A DNA stretch of 64,000 bases. It comes from Collinsella aerofaciens. Lineage in GTDB: Bacteria > Actinomycetota > Coriobacteriia > Coriobacteriales > Coriobacteriaceae. The position numbers were made by a program, and so were the translations under genes. Below, piece after piece: positions 53,343 through 62,965 of the stretch; position 1 is the stretch's first letter; each line of letters begins with the position of its first letter. Location of the stretch: contig NZ_JADPCH010000001.1 of assembly GCF_015670745.1 (NCBI RefSeq), forward strand, positions 1-64,000, in the 5' to 3' direction. A model generated the notes under the pieces. The model was not told the origin of the DNA, searched no databases, and saw only the letters and a list, made by a program, of their open reading frames with translations.

Positions 53343-56300
53343 TTAGATAACCGTCACGCGGCCTTGGTTGCCGACGATGGCCTTTGCCTCTGCCAGCAGC
53401 GGAATCGAGCGTGCATTGACCTTGGCCGGCACCTCAGCACGCAGCACGCGCCCGTCGACTTGCTCAATAAAGATCTCCACGCGGTCGCCGCCCGGGTTGG
53501 TGGTGAGCACCGTGGCCAGGCGCGCCATATTGCCCTGGCTAAATCGACTGTTGGGCACCATGACCTCAAAGACCTTGGGCTTGTTGTTCTCCTCGCTAAG
53601 CTCGAGCGGCACGATCTCCTGCGCGATGATCTGGTCGCCGCGGTCCGAGCGCTCGAGCTTGCCCTTAATGCGCACAAACGCATCGGACAGCTGCGCGCCG
53701 GTCTCGGGATCGACCTCGCCGTACAGGTACCCCTCGGCCTCCTTGTAGGTCTTGGGGAACACCACGACCGTGGCCTCGCCTTCCATGTCTTCGAGCTGCA
53801 CGATGCCCATGGGGTCGCCGTTTTTGGTCACGCGCTTGGACACGCTCGAGACCATGCCGGCCCACCACAGCGCCTTGCCCTCGGGAATCTCCTGGTTGAT
53901 GGTGCCGCCCGTAGGATTCTGAACTTCGTAGCCGGTGTCGATCTGCGAGAACGAGAAGTCGCGCGCTTTGCTAAGTGCATACTCAAACGGGCGCAGCGGG
54001 TGGTCCGAGACATAGATGCCCAGAACTTCCTTCTCCTGGCTCAGCTTAAGGTGGCGGTCCCACTCCTGGCCATCCGGATCGGGCACGCTCACCTCAAAGC
54101 CCGAGCCCTCAACGTCGCCAAACATATCGAAGAACGACGTCTGGCCGCTCGCGCGATCTTTCTGGCGCTTTACCGCGGCATCGATGATGTTCTCGGGGTT
54201 GTTCTTGTCCACAAAGTGCATCATCTGGCGACGCGGATACCCCGTGGAGTCGAAGGCGCCTGCCTTGATCAGCGATTCGATCACGCGGCGGTTGGCCTGG
54301 CTCGAGTCCACGCGCTCGACAAAGTCGTGCAGCGTCTTAAACGGACCGCCCGCCTCGCGCTCGGCGATAATCGCCTGCGCCACGCCGGTGCCCACGCCGC
54401 GGATGCCGGCCAGACCAAAGCGCACGCCCTCCTTGGTAGCCGTGAACTCGGTACCGGACTCGTTGACATCTGGCGAAAGCACGGGGATGCCGTCGTGACG
54501 GCATGCCGAGACGTAGTGCACGATCTTATCGGTCTTGCCCGTATAGGACGTCAGAACGGCCGCCATGTACTCGTGCGGATAGTGCGCCTTGAGCCATGCC
54601 GTCTGCATAACCAGAATGGCGTAGCCGGCGGAGTGCGACTTGTTGAAGGCGTAGGACGCGAACTCGAGAACATCGTCCCAAATCTTCTGGGCGACCTCGC
54701 GCGTGTAGTTGTTCTTGATAGCGCCATTCATCCAGTGGTCGTAAGTGGTCTCGTCCGAGCCATCCTCCCAGTGGAGCACCGTCGACGTGAGCAGCTTAAT
54801 CTTTTTCTTAGCCACGGGCTTACGGATACGCGAGTCCGATTCGCCCTTGGAGAAGCCGCACATCTCGACGGAGATGAGCATAACCTGCTCCTGGTAGACC
54901 ATGGTGCCGTAGGTTTCGCCCAGGATGTCGTCCAGACGGTCATCGTAGGAGACGGCCGGCTCCTTGCCGTTCATACGGTTGATGTAGGACGAAACCATGC
55001 CGGCGCCCAACGGGCCCGGGCGGTACAGAGCGATCAATGCCACGACGTGCTTGTACTCGGTGGGCTTCATGTTCTTGATCGTGGCCGTCATGCCGGCGGA
55101 CTCGACCTGGAAGACGCCGGCGGTGTGACCGGAGCCCATGAGCTTAAAGATCTCGGGATCGTCAAAGGGAATCTCTTCCTCTTTGATGTCGATGCCGAAG
55201 TTCTTCTTGATGTTTGCCTTGGCCTTGGAGATAACCGTCAGCGTGCGCAGGCCCAGGAAGTCCATCTTGAGCAGGCCCATGTCGGCGACGGTATGGCCCT
55301 CGTACTGGGTAATCTCGACGCCGCCCTTGGTGTCGAGCTTGGTGGGCACGTGCTCGTTGACGGGGTCGCGGCAGATCAGAACGGCGCACGCGTGCACACC
55401 CTCGCCACGGGTGAGACCCTCGATCGAGAGCGCCGTGTCGATGATGCGGCGGGCGTCGTCGTCCTTTTTATAGGCCTCGGCAAAATCGGGGTTAAACAAA
55501 TCCTCTTTGCCGGGTTGTTTGTCGAGCACCTGCTTGAGCTTGACCTTGGGGTCGCTCGAGACCATCTTGGACAGGCGCTGGCCCATGTAGACAGGATAGT
55601 CCAGGACGCGCGCGGCGTCGTTGATGGCCTGCTTGGCCTTAATGGTCGAGTAGGTGATGACGTGGGTGACCTTCTCGGGGCCGTAGAGCTGGCGAACGTG
55701 CTCCACGACCTCGAGGCGCCGCTCATCGTCGAAGTCCATATCGATATCGGGCATCTCGGTACGCTGCGGGGACAGGAACCTCTCGAACATCAGGCCGTTC
55801 TCGAGCGGATCGAACGCGGTGATGTTCATGGCGTAGGCGACGATAGCGCCGGCAGCCGAGCCACGGCCGGGGCCGACGCCAATGCCGTTGTCCTTGGCCC
55901 ATTGCACGTACTCAGCGACGATCAAAAAGTAGGCGGCAAAGCCCTTGTCGCAGATGACCTTGTATTCGTACTCAAAGCGCTCTTTGATGTTGACGCCACC
56001 GATCTCGCGCGTGGCCCAGTCGTCACCGTAGTGCTGGCGCAGGCCCTTCTCGCACTCGCGGCGGAACTGGCTCTCGTGCGTCTCGCCGGGGTCGAGCAGC
56101 GGGAAGCGCGGCAGGATGATGGAGTCCCAGTCCAGCTCCACGTAGCACTTGTCGGCGATCTCGAGCGTGTTGTCGCAGGCCTCGGGGCAATACGGGAACA
56201 TCGCCCGCATCTCCTCCTCGGTCTTCATGTAAAACTCCGAGCCGGTCATGCGCATGCGGTTGGGGTCGTCGACCTTGGCGTTCATGCCGATGCACATGAT

Positions 56301-57146
56301 GACGTCCTGCACGGGCGCATCCTCGCGGCGCAGGTAGTGGAAGTCGTTGGTGGCGATGACCTTGACGCCCACCTGCTTGGCGATATCAATGAGTGTGCGG
56401 TCCATCTGCTCGTCAGTCAGGCCGTTGTCGGTGGTGATGCCGTGTTCCTGGATCTCGATGTAGAAGTCGCCGGGCTCGAAGGTATCACGGAAAGTCTCGG
56501 CCCACTTGATGGCGCCTTCCATGTCGCCGTGGTCGATGTATTTGGGGATGATGCCCGCGATACAGGCGCTCGTGCAGATCATGCCCTTGGCATGGCGGCG
56601 CAGGTTGTCGAGCGTCACGCGCGGCTTGTAGTAAAAGCCCTGCACGGCGGCCTCGGAGACCGTCTGCATCAGGTTGACGTAGCCCTCCTGGTCCTTGGCC
56701 AGAAGGATCATGTGGTAGAGCTCGGGCTTGTGGTCGCGGGCAAGGGTCTCGTCCGGCGTAAAGTAGACCTCGCAGCCAAAGATGGGCTTGATGACCAGGG
56801 GCGGCTTGAGCTCGTCGATATTGCCTTTCTCGTCCCACATGGCCATGTCTTTGACGTACTGGGCATGCTCGCGCGGGTTGGACTCGGGATCGGGCTCCAC
56901 CAGCTCGTCGCGGCGGTCCTTTTCCAAGAAGGCCTTGTCGTGGCTCCAGGTTTTGTACTCGGGCGTGTTGTGATTGACGGCGTCGCAGGCCAGCGCCAAG
57001 TCGGGTACGCCGTACATGTAGCCGTGGTCGGTGATGGCCACGGCAGGCATGCCCAGCTCAACGGCACGGTTGACCATATCCTGGATACGGGTTGCGCCGT
57101 CGAGCATGGAGAAAACAGTGTGATTGTGCAGATGGACGAATGCCAT
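53343..57146 (-). CDS. dnaE: DNA polymerase III alpha subunit
   Basis: 1267 residues. N-terminal PHP domain (FVHLHNHTVFSMLDG, AITDHGYMYG), palm/catalytic acids in PDIDMDFDDERR, GVGPGRGSAAGAIV, finger motifs (FLGLRTLTVI), helix-hairpin-helix (FGLAGIRGVGTGVAQAI) and an OB-fold C-terminal region (MVSSVSKRVTKNGDPMG). This is the DnaE1 replicative type, with no exonuclease domain insert. The start follows ggag. It is transcribed with the SNF2 gene behind it. Confidence 0.97.
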   Translation of the reverse strand: MAFVHLHNHTVFSMLDGATRIQDMVNRAVELGMPAVAITDHGYMYGVPDLALACDAVNHNTPEYKTWSHDKAFLEKDRRDELVEPDPESNPREHAQYVKDMAMWDEKGNIDELKPPLVIKPIFGCEVYFTPDETLARDHKPELYHMILLAKDQEGYVNLMQTVSEAAVQGFYYKPRVTLDNLRRHAKGMICTSACIAGIIPKYIDHGDMEGAIKWAETFRDTFEPGDFYIEIQEHGITTDNGLTDEQMDRTLIDIAKQVGVKVIATNDFHYLRREDAPVQDVIMCIGMNAKVDDPNRMRMTGSEFYMKTEEEMRAMFPYCPEACDNTLEIADKCYVELDWDSIILPRFPLLDPGETHESQFRRECEKGLRQHYGDDWATREIGGVNIKERFEYEYKVICDKGFAAYFLIVAEYVQWAKDNGIGVGPGRGSAAGAIVAYAMNITAFDPLENGLMFERFLSPQRTEMPDIDMDFDDERRLEVVEHVRQLYGPEKVTHVITYSTIKAKQAINDAARVLDYPVYMGQRLSKMVSSDPKVKLKQVLDKQPGKEDLFNPDFAEAYKKDDDARRIIDTALSIEGLTRGEGVHACAVLICRDPVNEHVPTKLDTKGGVEITQYEGHTVADMGLLKMDFLGLRTLTVISKAKANIKKNFGIDIKEEEIPFDDPEIFKLMGSGHTAGVFQVESAGMTATIKNMKPTEYKHVVALIALYRPGPLGAGMVSSYINRMNGKEPAVSYDDRLDDILGETYGTMVYQEQVMLISVEMCGFSKGESDSRIRKPVAKKKIKLLTSTVLHWEDGSDETTYDHWMNGAIKNNYTREVAQKIWDDVLEFASYAFNKSHSAGYAILVMQTAWLKAHYPHEYMAAVLTSYTGKTDKIVHYVSACRHDGIPVLSPDVNESGTEFTATKEGVRFGLAGIRGVGTGVAQAIIAEREAGGPFKTLHDFVERVDSSQANRRVIESLIKAGAFDSTGYPRRQMMHFVDKNNPENIIDAAVKRQKDRASGQTSFFDMFGDVEGSGFEVSVPDPDGQEWDRHLKLSQEKEVLGIYVSDHPLRPFEYALSKARDFSFSQIDTGYEVQNPTGGTINQEIPEGKALWWAGMVSSVSKRVTKNGDPMGIVQLEDMEGEATVVVFPKTYKEAEGYLYGEVDPETGAQLSDAFVRIKGKLERSDRGDQIIAQEIVPLELSEENNKPKVFEVMVPNSRFSQGNMARLATVLTTNPGGDRVEIFIEQVDGRVLRAEVPAKVNARSIPLLAEAKAIVGNQGRVTVI

Positions 57147-57386
57147 GTGATGAGCTCCGATGCGGGTTCGTGTTCTGACTGAACGATTTTACCCCACGGC
57201 ACGGACAGCACCCGAACCTAGCCAAACCCACACGGGTAGTCTTTTTGGAACCTTCAAAAAGGGGAATGAGGGCATCCAGATATATCGAGTATTACTGGAA
57301 CCCCGGCGATGCGCGGAATGATTTGTGACGAATAGTCATGTCCATCAAGAAGGCTCGACGCTTCGGATGGCTCGTCAATCGATATA

Positions 57387-58586
57387 TCAATTCTTGGAGA
57401 CCTGCATTCCTACCATTTTTAATGAAACGACGGCGGTAATTGCTATCGCGATTGCGCCAATAATACCGAGCGCTATCTGAATGGGATATAACCCTAACAC
57501 ATGTCCAAATATGGAGAAAAACATTGCGGAAAAGAGAGCCCTTACCAGAGATGCGATGGAAAGGATCGTCGCGCGGAGATCGTCCGCTATCGCGTCTTGG
57601 ATTAAGTTTTCCGAAGTGATGTACACCACTTCTGGGAGAAAACAAAGCACCATGCTAAGGCCAAACAAACACAGCGGATTTGAAGCGAACCACGGAAGAA
57701 TCATGAAAAGGCCAGCCTCAATTAGCATCGAGCCGCGCATGGTATTTCTTTTCCCGAAACGCGATGAGAAGAAATCTGCTGCAATGTAGGCCGTCGCATT
57801 TACTGCATAGGATGCACCGAAAAAGATTCCTATTATGGAGACGGGAGCATCAAATGCGTCGAATACCAACTGATTCAAGTTGTAATAACTCCCGTAGAAT
57901 CCGTCGAGCATGCTTGTGCCGATGAGGAGAAGCAATACCGCAAAAGCGGATTCTCCAACGCGCCAGGTCTCGCGCCTGAACATCTTGGCTGCGTCAAACC
58001 TCCCCTTTTCTGATCTTTCAGAACGGGTCGTTTCCGTCCTCTCAATGGGATACAGAAGGAAAAGCTGCAGGAGATAGAAAACGGAGACACATACGTAGAG
58101 GGCACTCCAAGATACTTGGGCAATGAAAGATCCGAGCACAATTGCCATTCCCGTAGCGATTGATTGCGCGGCAAGCAGCCGAGCGTTGATGGTGAGGAAG
58201 CGCTCTCCTTGACCGGCATTTCGGGCAATTTCATATAAAAGTGCTTGTTCGGATCCCGATTGAAGGGAGTAGGCGAGTGCCTCAACAAGGGAAAGCACGA
58301 CAAGAAAGGGGCCTGAGAGCAACAGCATGCCGGCGGTATGGAAGAAAAGCAGCAGCACGCCCACTTGAATCGAAAACTTCTTTCCAAAGAAATCGCCTAT
58401 CAGCCCTGTTGGCAGCTCGAGGACGACCGTTGCTATGTTGAACAGGGCTTGATAAAGCGCGATTTCCGTAACAGACATTCCTTTCTCCGCAAGGAAAAGT
58501 AGAAACACTCCCCGATTTAAAACAAATCCCGTGAGAACGAAAAAGGCGGAATAGACGTGCAGTTGCGTAGTGGCATTCTTATTCAT
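57387..58586 (-). CDS. MFS transporter in an AT-richer segment
   Basis: 399 residues, about 12 hydrophobic helices, with the MFS loop GLIGDFFGKKFSIQ between helices 2 and 3 and a second related segment FFSSRFGKRNTM in the other half. Resembles drug or metabolite exporters of the Bcr/permease type; substrate unknown. Codons are visibly richer in A and T than the flanking dnaE and DUF3284 genes, and the ribosome site is weak. Both suggest recent horizontal gain. The downstream 200 bases are also AT-rich. Confidence 0.85.
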   Translation of the reverse strand: MNKNATTQLHVYSAFFVLTGFVLNRGVFLLFLAEKGMSVTEIALYQALFNIATVVLELPTGLIGDFFGKKFSIQVGVLLLFFHTAGMLLLSGPFLVVLSLVEALAYSLQSGSEQALLYEIARNAGQGERFLTINARLLAAQSIATGMAIVLGSFIAQVSWSALYVCVSVFYLLQLFLLYPIERTETTRSERSEKGRFDAAKMFRRETWRVGESAFAVLLLLIGTSMLDGFYGSYYNLNQLVFDAFDAPVSIIGIFFGASYAVNATAYIAADFFSSRFGKRNTMRGSMLIEAGLFMILPWFASNPLCLFGLSMVLCFLPEVVYITSENLIQDAIADDLRATILSIASLVRALFSAMFFSIFGHVLGLYPIQIALGIIGAIAIAITAVVSLKMVGMQVSKN

Positions 58587-58689
58587 TTGGCACTACCAAC
58601 AACTATTTTTGTCGGGCCGCTCGCTACTGATTCGAAGCCTGAAGTGTTCACAGTTGATGTGAAGAGCGGTAAAGCTTTTGCACAGGGTA

Positions 58690-59199
58690 TCAATGGAATA
58701 CATCCGAAGCGTTTTCGGCAGTATCATCGGCGAAGACGGGATTAGCCTTTACGCGGCGCTCACCCTCGATGTATTTGACGATTTGATCAATCGTCTGGTT
58801 GGCGTGGCTCTTGAGCTTGCGCTCATAGAAGAAGAGGCCAAGCTTGCCGCGCGTGCCAGACGTGTTGCCACCCACACCCTGAAAATCCTCGGTATAGGTG
58901 AGCTCGCAGGCACCATCGCCAGCAGGTGCAGCCTCATAGCGCATGGTATTGATGCCCGCCGCATACTGAAAACGGACCTCATAGAGGCACGGGTAGTCAA
59001 AGTGCTTGATCTTAACCTTGATCGCCGTGCCCTTGGCCTTGCCTTTTGCGGACTGGGCGCGCTTCTCGTACTTATAGCCGTTGAGCTTGTTGCGGCTGGG
59101 ACGCTTGCCCGTGGCGTTCTCGATATCCTGCATGATGGACCCCGCCAGAGCGTCAAAAAGCTCCTCCGGTGTCACCTTAAGCGTTTTGGTGAGCTGCAT
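58690..59199 (-). CDS. DUF3284 domain-containing protein
   Basis: 169 residues, a single DUF3284-like domain: VTPEELFDALAGSIMQDIENATGK at the start, IKHFDYPCLYEVRFQYAAG in the middle and a TRGKLGLFFYERKLKSHANQ helix. The fold is a START/SRPBCC-like helix-grip by analogy with the pattern, which would suit binding of a hydrophobic ligand, but nothing is proven. The start follows aaggag. Its role is unknown. Confidence 0.8.
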   Translation of the reverse strand: MQLTKTLKVTPEELFDALAGSIMQDIENATGKRPSRNKLNGYKYEKRAQSAKGKAKGTAIKVKIKHFDYPCLYEVRFQYAAGINTMRYEAAPAGDGACELTYTEDFQGVGGNTSGTRGKLGLFFYERKLKSHANQTIDQIVKYIEGERRVKANPVFADDTAENASDVFH

Positions 59200-59263
59200 G
59201 ATGGCTCCTTATTCGTTTGAACCGTTCGAGTCATTGTAACGCCCCAGGCTCTCCCATGCGTTG

Positions 59264-59327
59264 CGGTGCCATTTGGACGATTGAGGGCTTTACAGCCGCA
59301 AAACTAACCAAATAGCACCGTAAAGCC
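59264..59327 (-). other. Interleaved complementary segments after addA (pseudoknot-like)
   Basis: cggtgccatttgg (59264-59276) pairs with ccaaatagcaccg (59308-59320), 12 of 13. ggctttac (59286-59293) pairs with gtaaagcc (59320-59327), perfectly. The order is a-b-a'-b', the arrangement of an H-type pseudoknot or of two competing hairpins. The left segment begins ttgcggtg like the palindrome family at 3443 and 9624. Confidence 0.5.
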
Positions 59328-59335
59328 TGAGGTGG

Positions 59336-62300
59336 CTAGAGGTTGTAGGTGACCACTTGAGGTTCGGCGGGTTCGACGAAGATGGCTGGATTCGCCTGTT
59401 CCACGCGGACGAACTTGACGGTCACGGCCTCAAATCCCGCCTTGTGCAACGCATCGGCGTAGACGCGCGCCTGCAGGGCGTGCTTCTCGAGCAGCTGGTC
59501 CGGCGTCTCATCCGGCGTGCCACCCGTCTTGTAATCGATGACCAGTGCGCGCGACGGATCGGCCGGATCGGTGGCCAGTGCATCGATAGCGCCCTCAGCA
59601 TAGGCACCGTAACGAGCGATGTCCTCGTCCTCGCAGCCCAGCGAGAAGAACGGCACCTCGGCACGGATGCACGGCCACGCGAGCAGCTCGGCACGAACCG
59701 ACGACTTGAGCCAACGATCCAGAGCGACATCGAAGCGCTCGCGCTGTTCCGGCGTCAGGCGCCACAGGCGCGCCAGTGCATCGGCACGCTCAGCGGGCAG
59801 CGCATCGGCACCCATCTCGATGAGCCACTGGCAGGCAGCGTGGAAGGCCGAGCCCAGCGCCATGGGATTACCGGCGGGCTCGACAGCAGCCACGTCCGCA
59901 TCCGTCATCTCCGAGCCATCCGACTCCGCATCATCGCCAGCCTCGTCCATGGGCACGCGCGTCTCGGCGGCACGGTCCTCGGCCTCGGCATGCAGCGCCG
60001 CGGCAATCGACGAATAGCTGTACGAATCACGCGCCGGGAACGGACAGATGCCCATGCGCACGCCCGCCGCCTGGGGATATACGAGTTCAAACGAATCGGG
60101 CTTGGGATCGGCAGGACCAGGCACAGTTGAGTGCGCAGCATTATCGGCGACATCGGTATCGCCACGAACGAGCCTGCCCTCGGCATCCAGCGAAGCATTG
60201 GCCTCAAACGCCTGCTCGCCAAAGGTAAAGTCCGAAAGCGAAATGAGCTCGTAGTCGCCCGGCTGGGAGTTGTCGAACACCAGGCGGTCGGCATCGAGCT
60301 GCGGCATGTCCAGAGCGTCGGTCGGCAAAATACGGCGCAGCACGTCGTAGGTCAGATCGGTCTCGACGTCGAAGGTCGGCGCCGTCACCTTGCCACGGCT
60401 CACGCCGGCATCCATCGCCAAGATCACCAGCTCGCGCGCACGCGTCATGGCAACGTAGAGCAAGCGGGCCCGCTCCTCGAGCGAAAGCCGCAGGTCGTCG
60501 TTGCGCAGGTGAGCAAATGCCTCGGCGGGAGAACCCGTCGCACAGACGTCCTCCATGAGCTCCGGCGGCAGCCACAGCGACGTGCCCTTGCCCTTAAACG
60601 CGTGCTCAAACTGCTTTTTGACGTCGTCGCCCTTCACAAAGGTTCCGTCGGTGAGCTTAACGCCGTCGAAGCGTGCCGGCAGCGCCACGACCTGCGCTCC
60701 TCCCTCGACGCGACCCATCTGTGCCGCACCCGAGGACTTACGCACGCCAAAGCACTCGGCGACCGCCACGACCGGATATTCCAGACCCTTAGAGGCGTGA
60801 ACCGTCATGATGCGCACCGCGCCGTCGCCCTCCTCGTTGAGGGCACCCGGGGCTTCCTTGCCCGCCAAGAAGCGGTCGAAGGCCAGCGCGATGGAGCGCG
60901 GAGAATTGCCGAACTCGGCCTCCGCCTCGGCCACGGCGTCGAGCGCCTTGAGCACGTTGGCGGCAATGGCCTTGCCCTCGGGACCGCGCTGTGCCAGACG
61001 CACAAACCAGCCGGAGGCGTTGACCACGTCGCGCGCGATGGCGGCGAACGAATCGCGGCCCACGCGACGAAGCGCATACCGCAGCACCTCGCGGGCGCGC
61101 GTCACGAGCGGCAGATCTTGCAGACCCGGCACGTCGAAATCACTCATGATGCCCGCGTCGATATTCCGGCGCGAGGTCTCCCCCGTCTCGCTATCGAGCT
61201 TGGTCACCAGCGCCAGGAACTCCTGAGCGCCGAGCGCAAACATCGGCGAGGCGAGCAGCGGCATAAGGCCCTGCGCCGTATCGGCCGGATTGGCGAGCGC
61301 ACATACCAGGGCGCGCACCGTCTGCACCTCGGCTGCTTGGGCAAAGACCGAGCCGCCCGCGATGACGCAGTCGAGCCCCTGGTCGCGGAAGGCCTGGGCG
61401 TAGACGTCGGCGTTGGTCATGCGGCCCAGTAGCAGCACCATGCCGCCCTGAGGCTGGCCGGCATCGGCAAGCGCGCGGAAGCGCTCGGCGATCGCACGGG
61501 CCTTGGCCTGTGTGCGCTCCTGCGTACTGCCGCCGGCAACAAAGAGCGCCTGACGACGCGAGGCGTCTGCCACCAGCGTATCCTTGCGGCCGTCGCTCGC
61601 CTCAAGATCCAAAAAGCCCTGCATCAGGCCGCCGTCATCGCCGTCGAAAACGCGTGCCACATAACGCAGCACCTCGTCATGGCTGCGGAAGTTGCGCACA
61701 AGTTTGACGAGTTCGCCAGCAGGTGCGTCGGCCACTACAGTCGCCTCGGGCGCGGCAGACGAGCCCACCTTGCGCTCCTGGCGACGGAACACCTCGACCT
61801 CGGCGCCGCGGAAGCGATAGATGGACTGTTGTGCATCGCCCACGGTGCACAGCGCGCGCTCCCCCGCACCCGTCAGGTAACGAATCAGATCGACCTGCAT
61901 CTGGTCGGTATCCTGAAACTCATCGATCATGACCATCTTAAAGCGGCCCTCGTACGCAGCACGGATGGCAGGGTAATCGCGCAGGGCCTCGTAGGCCATA
62001 CGCAGCAGGTCGTTATTATCGAGGGCGGACTGGGCAGCCTTCAGTGCGCGATACTCGGCCTCGACGGAACGGGCCAGGCCCACCAGCGCATCGAGCGCCG
62101 GGCCACCGCAGGCAAGCACGATATTGATAAACGCATCGGCGGCCTCGGCCTTGAGCAGCTCGACCTGCTCCTTGGGGAATGCCTTGCTCGCGCGCGGCAT
62201 GGTGCACGACATCATGAGTCGCGCCGCATCGACCATGGTCTTGCCGCTCGCCTCGAACGCGTCGATGGCATCGAGCGCCGCCTGCGCCTTCTCGGTCGAG

Positions 62301-62962
62301 GACTTGCTTGCGCCCAGCGCCGCGCGATAGGCATCGGCGAGTGCCGAGGTATCGGCCTGGCCGCGCGCCACGCGCACGTCGTCCATACCGCCCGGCAACT
62401 GGCTCGACAGCTCCAGCAGGTCGCGCACCAGACCCTTGATGGTCGTACCGCCGCCAAAGGAACCGCCCTCGCCCGCCATGGGATACCAGGCATAGAGGGC
62501 CTTGAGCGATGCCGCGAGCTCGGGGGCGGCATCGGGTGCCGTCGCGCGACCCAGCACATGCTCAACAGCCTGGTCCATGAGCTCGTCGGTATCGGTGAGC
62601 ACCGTGAACTCGGGGTCGATGCCCAGCTCCAGCGCGTGCGCGCGCAGGATACGCGAGCACATGCCGTGAATAGTCGAAATCCACGCGTCGTCGACGGTCA
62701 GTGCTTCCTCGTCCATGCCCTCGTCGATAAGCGCACGGCGCACGCGGTCGCGAATCTCGGCCGCTGCATCTTTGGTAAAGGTAATGGCGAGCACCTGGTC
62801 CAGATGCTCAACGAACGGACCGGATTCGGGCGAGAGCGCATAGACGATGCGGCGCGTGAGGGTAAAGGTCTTACCCGAACCGGCGCCCGCCGAGACAAAC
62901 AGCGGGCGGTCGAGCGTTTTGACAATCTGCAGCTGTTGCGGCATCAAAGTCGAAAGATCCAT
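59336..62962 (-). CDS. addA: ATP-dependent helicase/nuclease subunit A (AddA)
   Basis: 1208 residues. UvrD-type superfamily I helicase: Walker A SAGAGSGKTFTL (K31), motif II MIDEFQDTD, motif III AQQSIYRFRGAE, motif VI YVAMTRARE. A C-terminal RecB-like nuclease domain has AIDALA and VIDYKTGG. With AddB it resects double-strand breaks to a recombination hotspot. The start follows aaggagg. The addB stop lies three bases upstream. Confidence 0.95.
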   Translation of the reverse strand: MDLSTLMPQQLQIVKTLDRPLFVSAGAGSGKTFTLTRRIVYALSPESGPFVEHLDQVLAITFTKDAAAEIRDRVRRALIDEGMDEEALTVDDAWISTIHGMCSRILRAHALELGIDPEFTVLTDTDELMDQAVEHVLGRATAPDAAPELAASLKALYAWYPMAGEGGSFGGGTTIKGLVRDLLELSSQLPGGMDDVRVARGQADTSALADAYRAALGASKSSTEKAQAALDAIDAFEASGKTMVDAARLMMSCTMPRASKAFPKEQVELLKAEAADAFINIVLACGGPALDALVGLARSVEAEYRALKAAQSALDNNDLLRMAYEALRDYPAIRAAYEGRFKMVMIDEFQDTDQMQVDLIRYLTGAGERALCTVGDAQQSIYRFRGAEVEVFRRQERKVGSSAAPEATVVADAPAGELVKLVRNFRSHDEVLRYVARVFDGDDGGLMQGFLDLEASDGRKDTLVADASRRQALFVAGGSTQERTQAKARAIAERFRALADAGQPQGGMVLLLGRMTNADVYAQAFRDQGLDCVIAGGSVFAQAAEVQTVRALVCALANPADTAQGLMPLLASPMFALGAQEFLALVTKLDSETGETSRRNIDAGIMSDFDVPGLQDLPLVTRAREVLRYALRRVGRDSFAAIARDVVNASGWFVRLAQRGPEGKAIAANVLKALDAVAEAEAEFGNSPRSIALAFDRFLAGKEAPGALNEEGDGAVRIMTVHASKGLEYPVVAVAECFGVRKSSGAAQMGRVEGGAQVVALPARFDGVKLTDGTFVKGDDVKKQFEHAFKGKGTSLWLPPELMEDVCATGSPAEAFAHLRNDDLRLSLEERARLLYVAMTRARELVILAMDAGVSRGKVTAPTFDVETDLTYDVLRRILPTDALDMPQLDADRLVFDNSQPGDYELISLSDFTFGEQAFEANASLDAEGRLVRGDTDVADNAAHSTVPGPADPKPDSFELVYPQAAGVRMGICPFPARDSYSYSSIAAALHAEAEDRAAETRVPMDEAGDDAESDGSEMTDADVAAVEPAGNPMALGSAFHAACQWLIEMGADALPAERADALARLWRLTPEQRERFDVALDRWLKSSVRAELLAWPCIRAEVPFFSLGCEDEDIARYGAYAEGAIDALATDPADPSRALVIDYKTGGTPDETPDQLLEKHALQARVYADALHKAGFEAVTVKFVRVEQANPAIFVEPAEPQVVTYNL

Positions 62963-62965
62963 GGT

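Noticed and set aside
53112-57182. 1356-codon open frame on the plus strand opposite dnaE
   Set aside because: High-GC genes commonly leave long open frames on the opposite strand. The translation has no recognisable domain, while dnaE on the minus strand has every expected motif.
57150-57185. Possible LexA box upstream of dnaE
   Set aside because: The bases gttcgtgttctgactgaacg contain half-sites but not in the CGAAC-N4-GTTCG arrangement.
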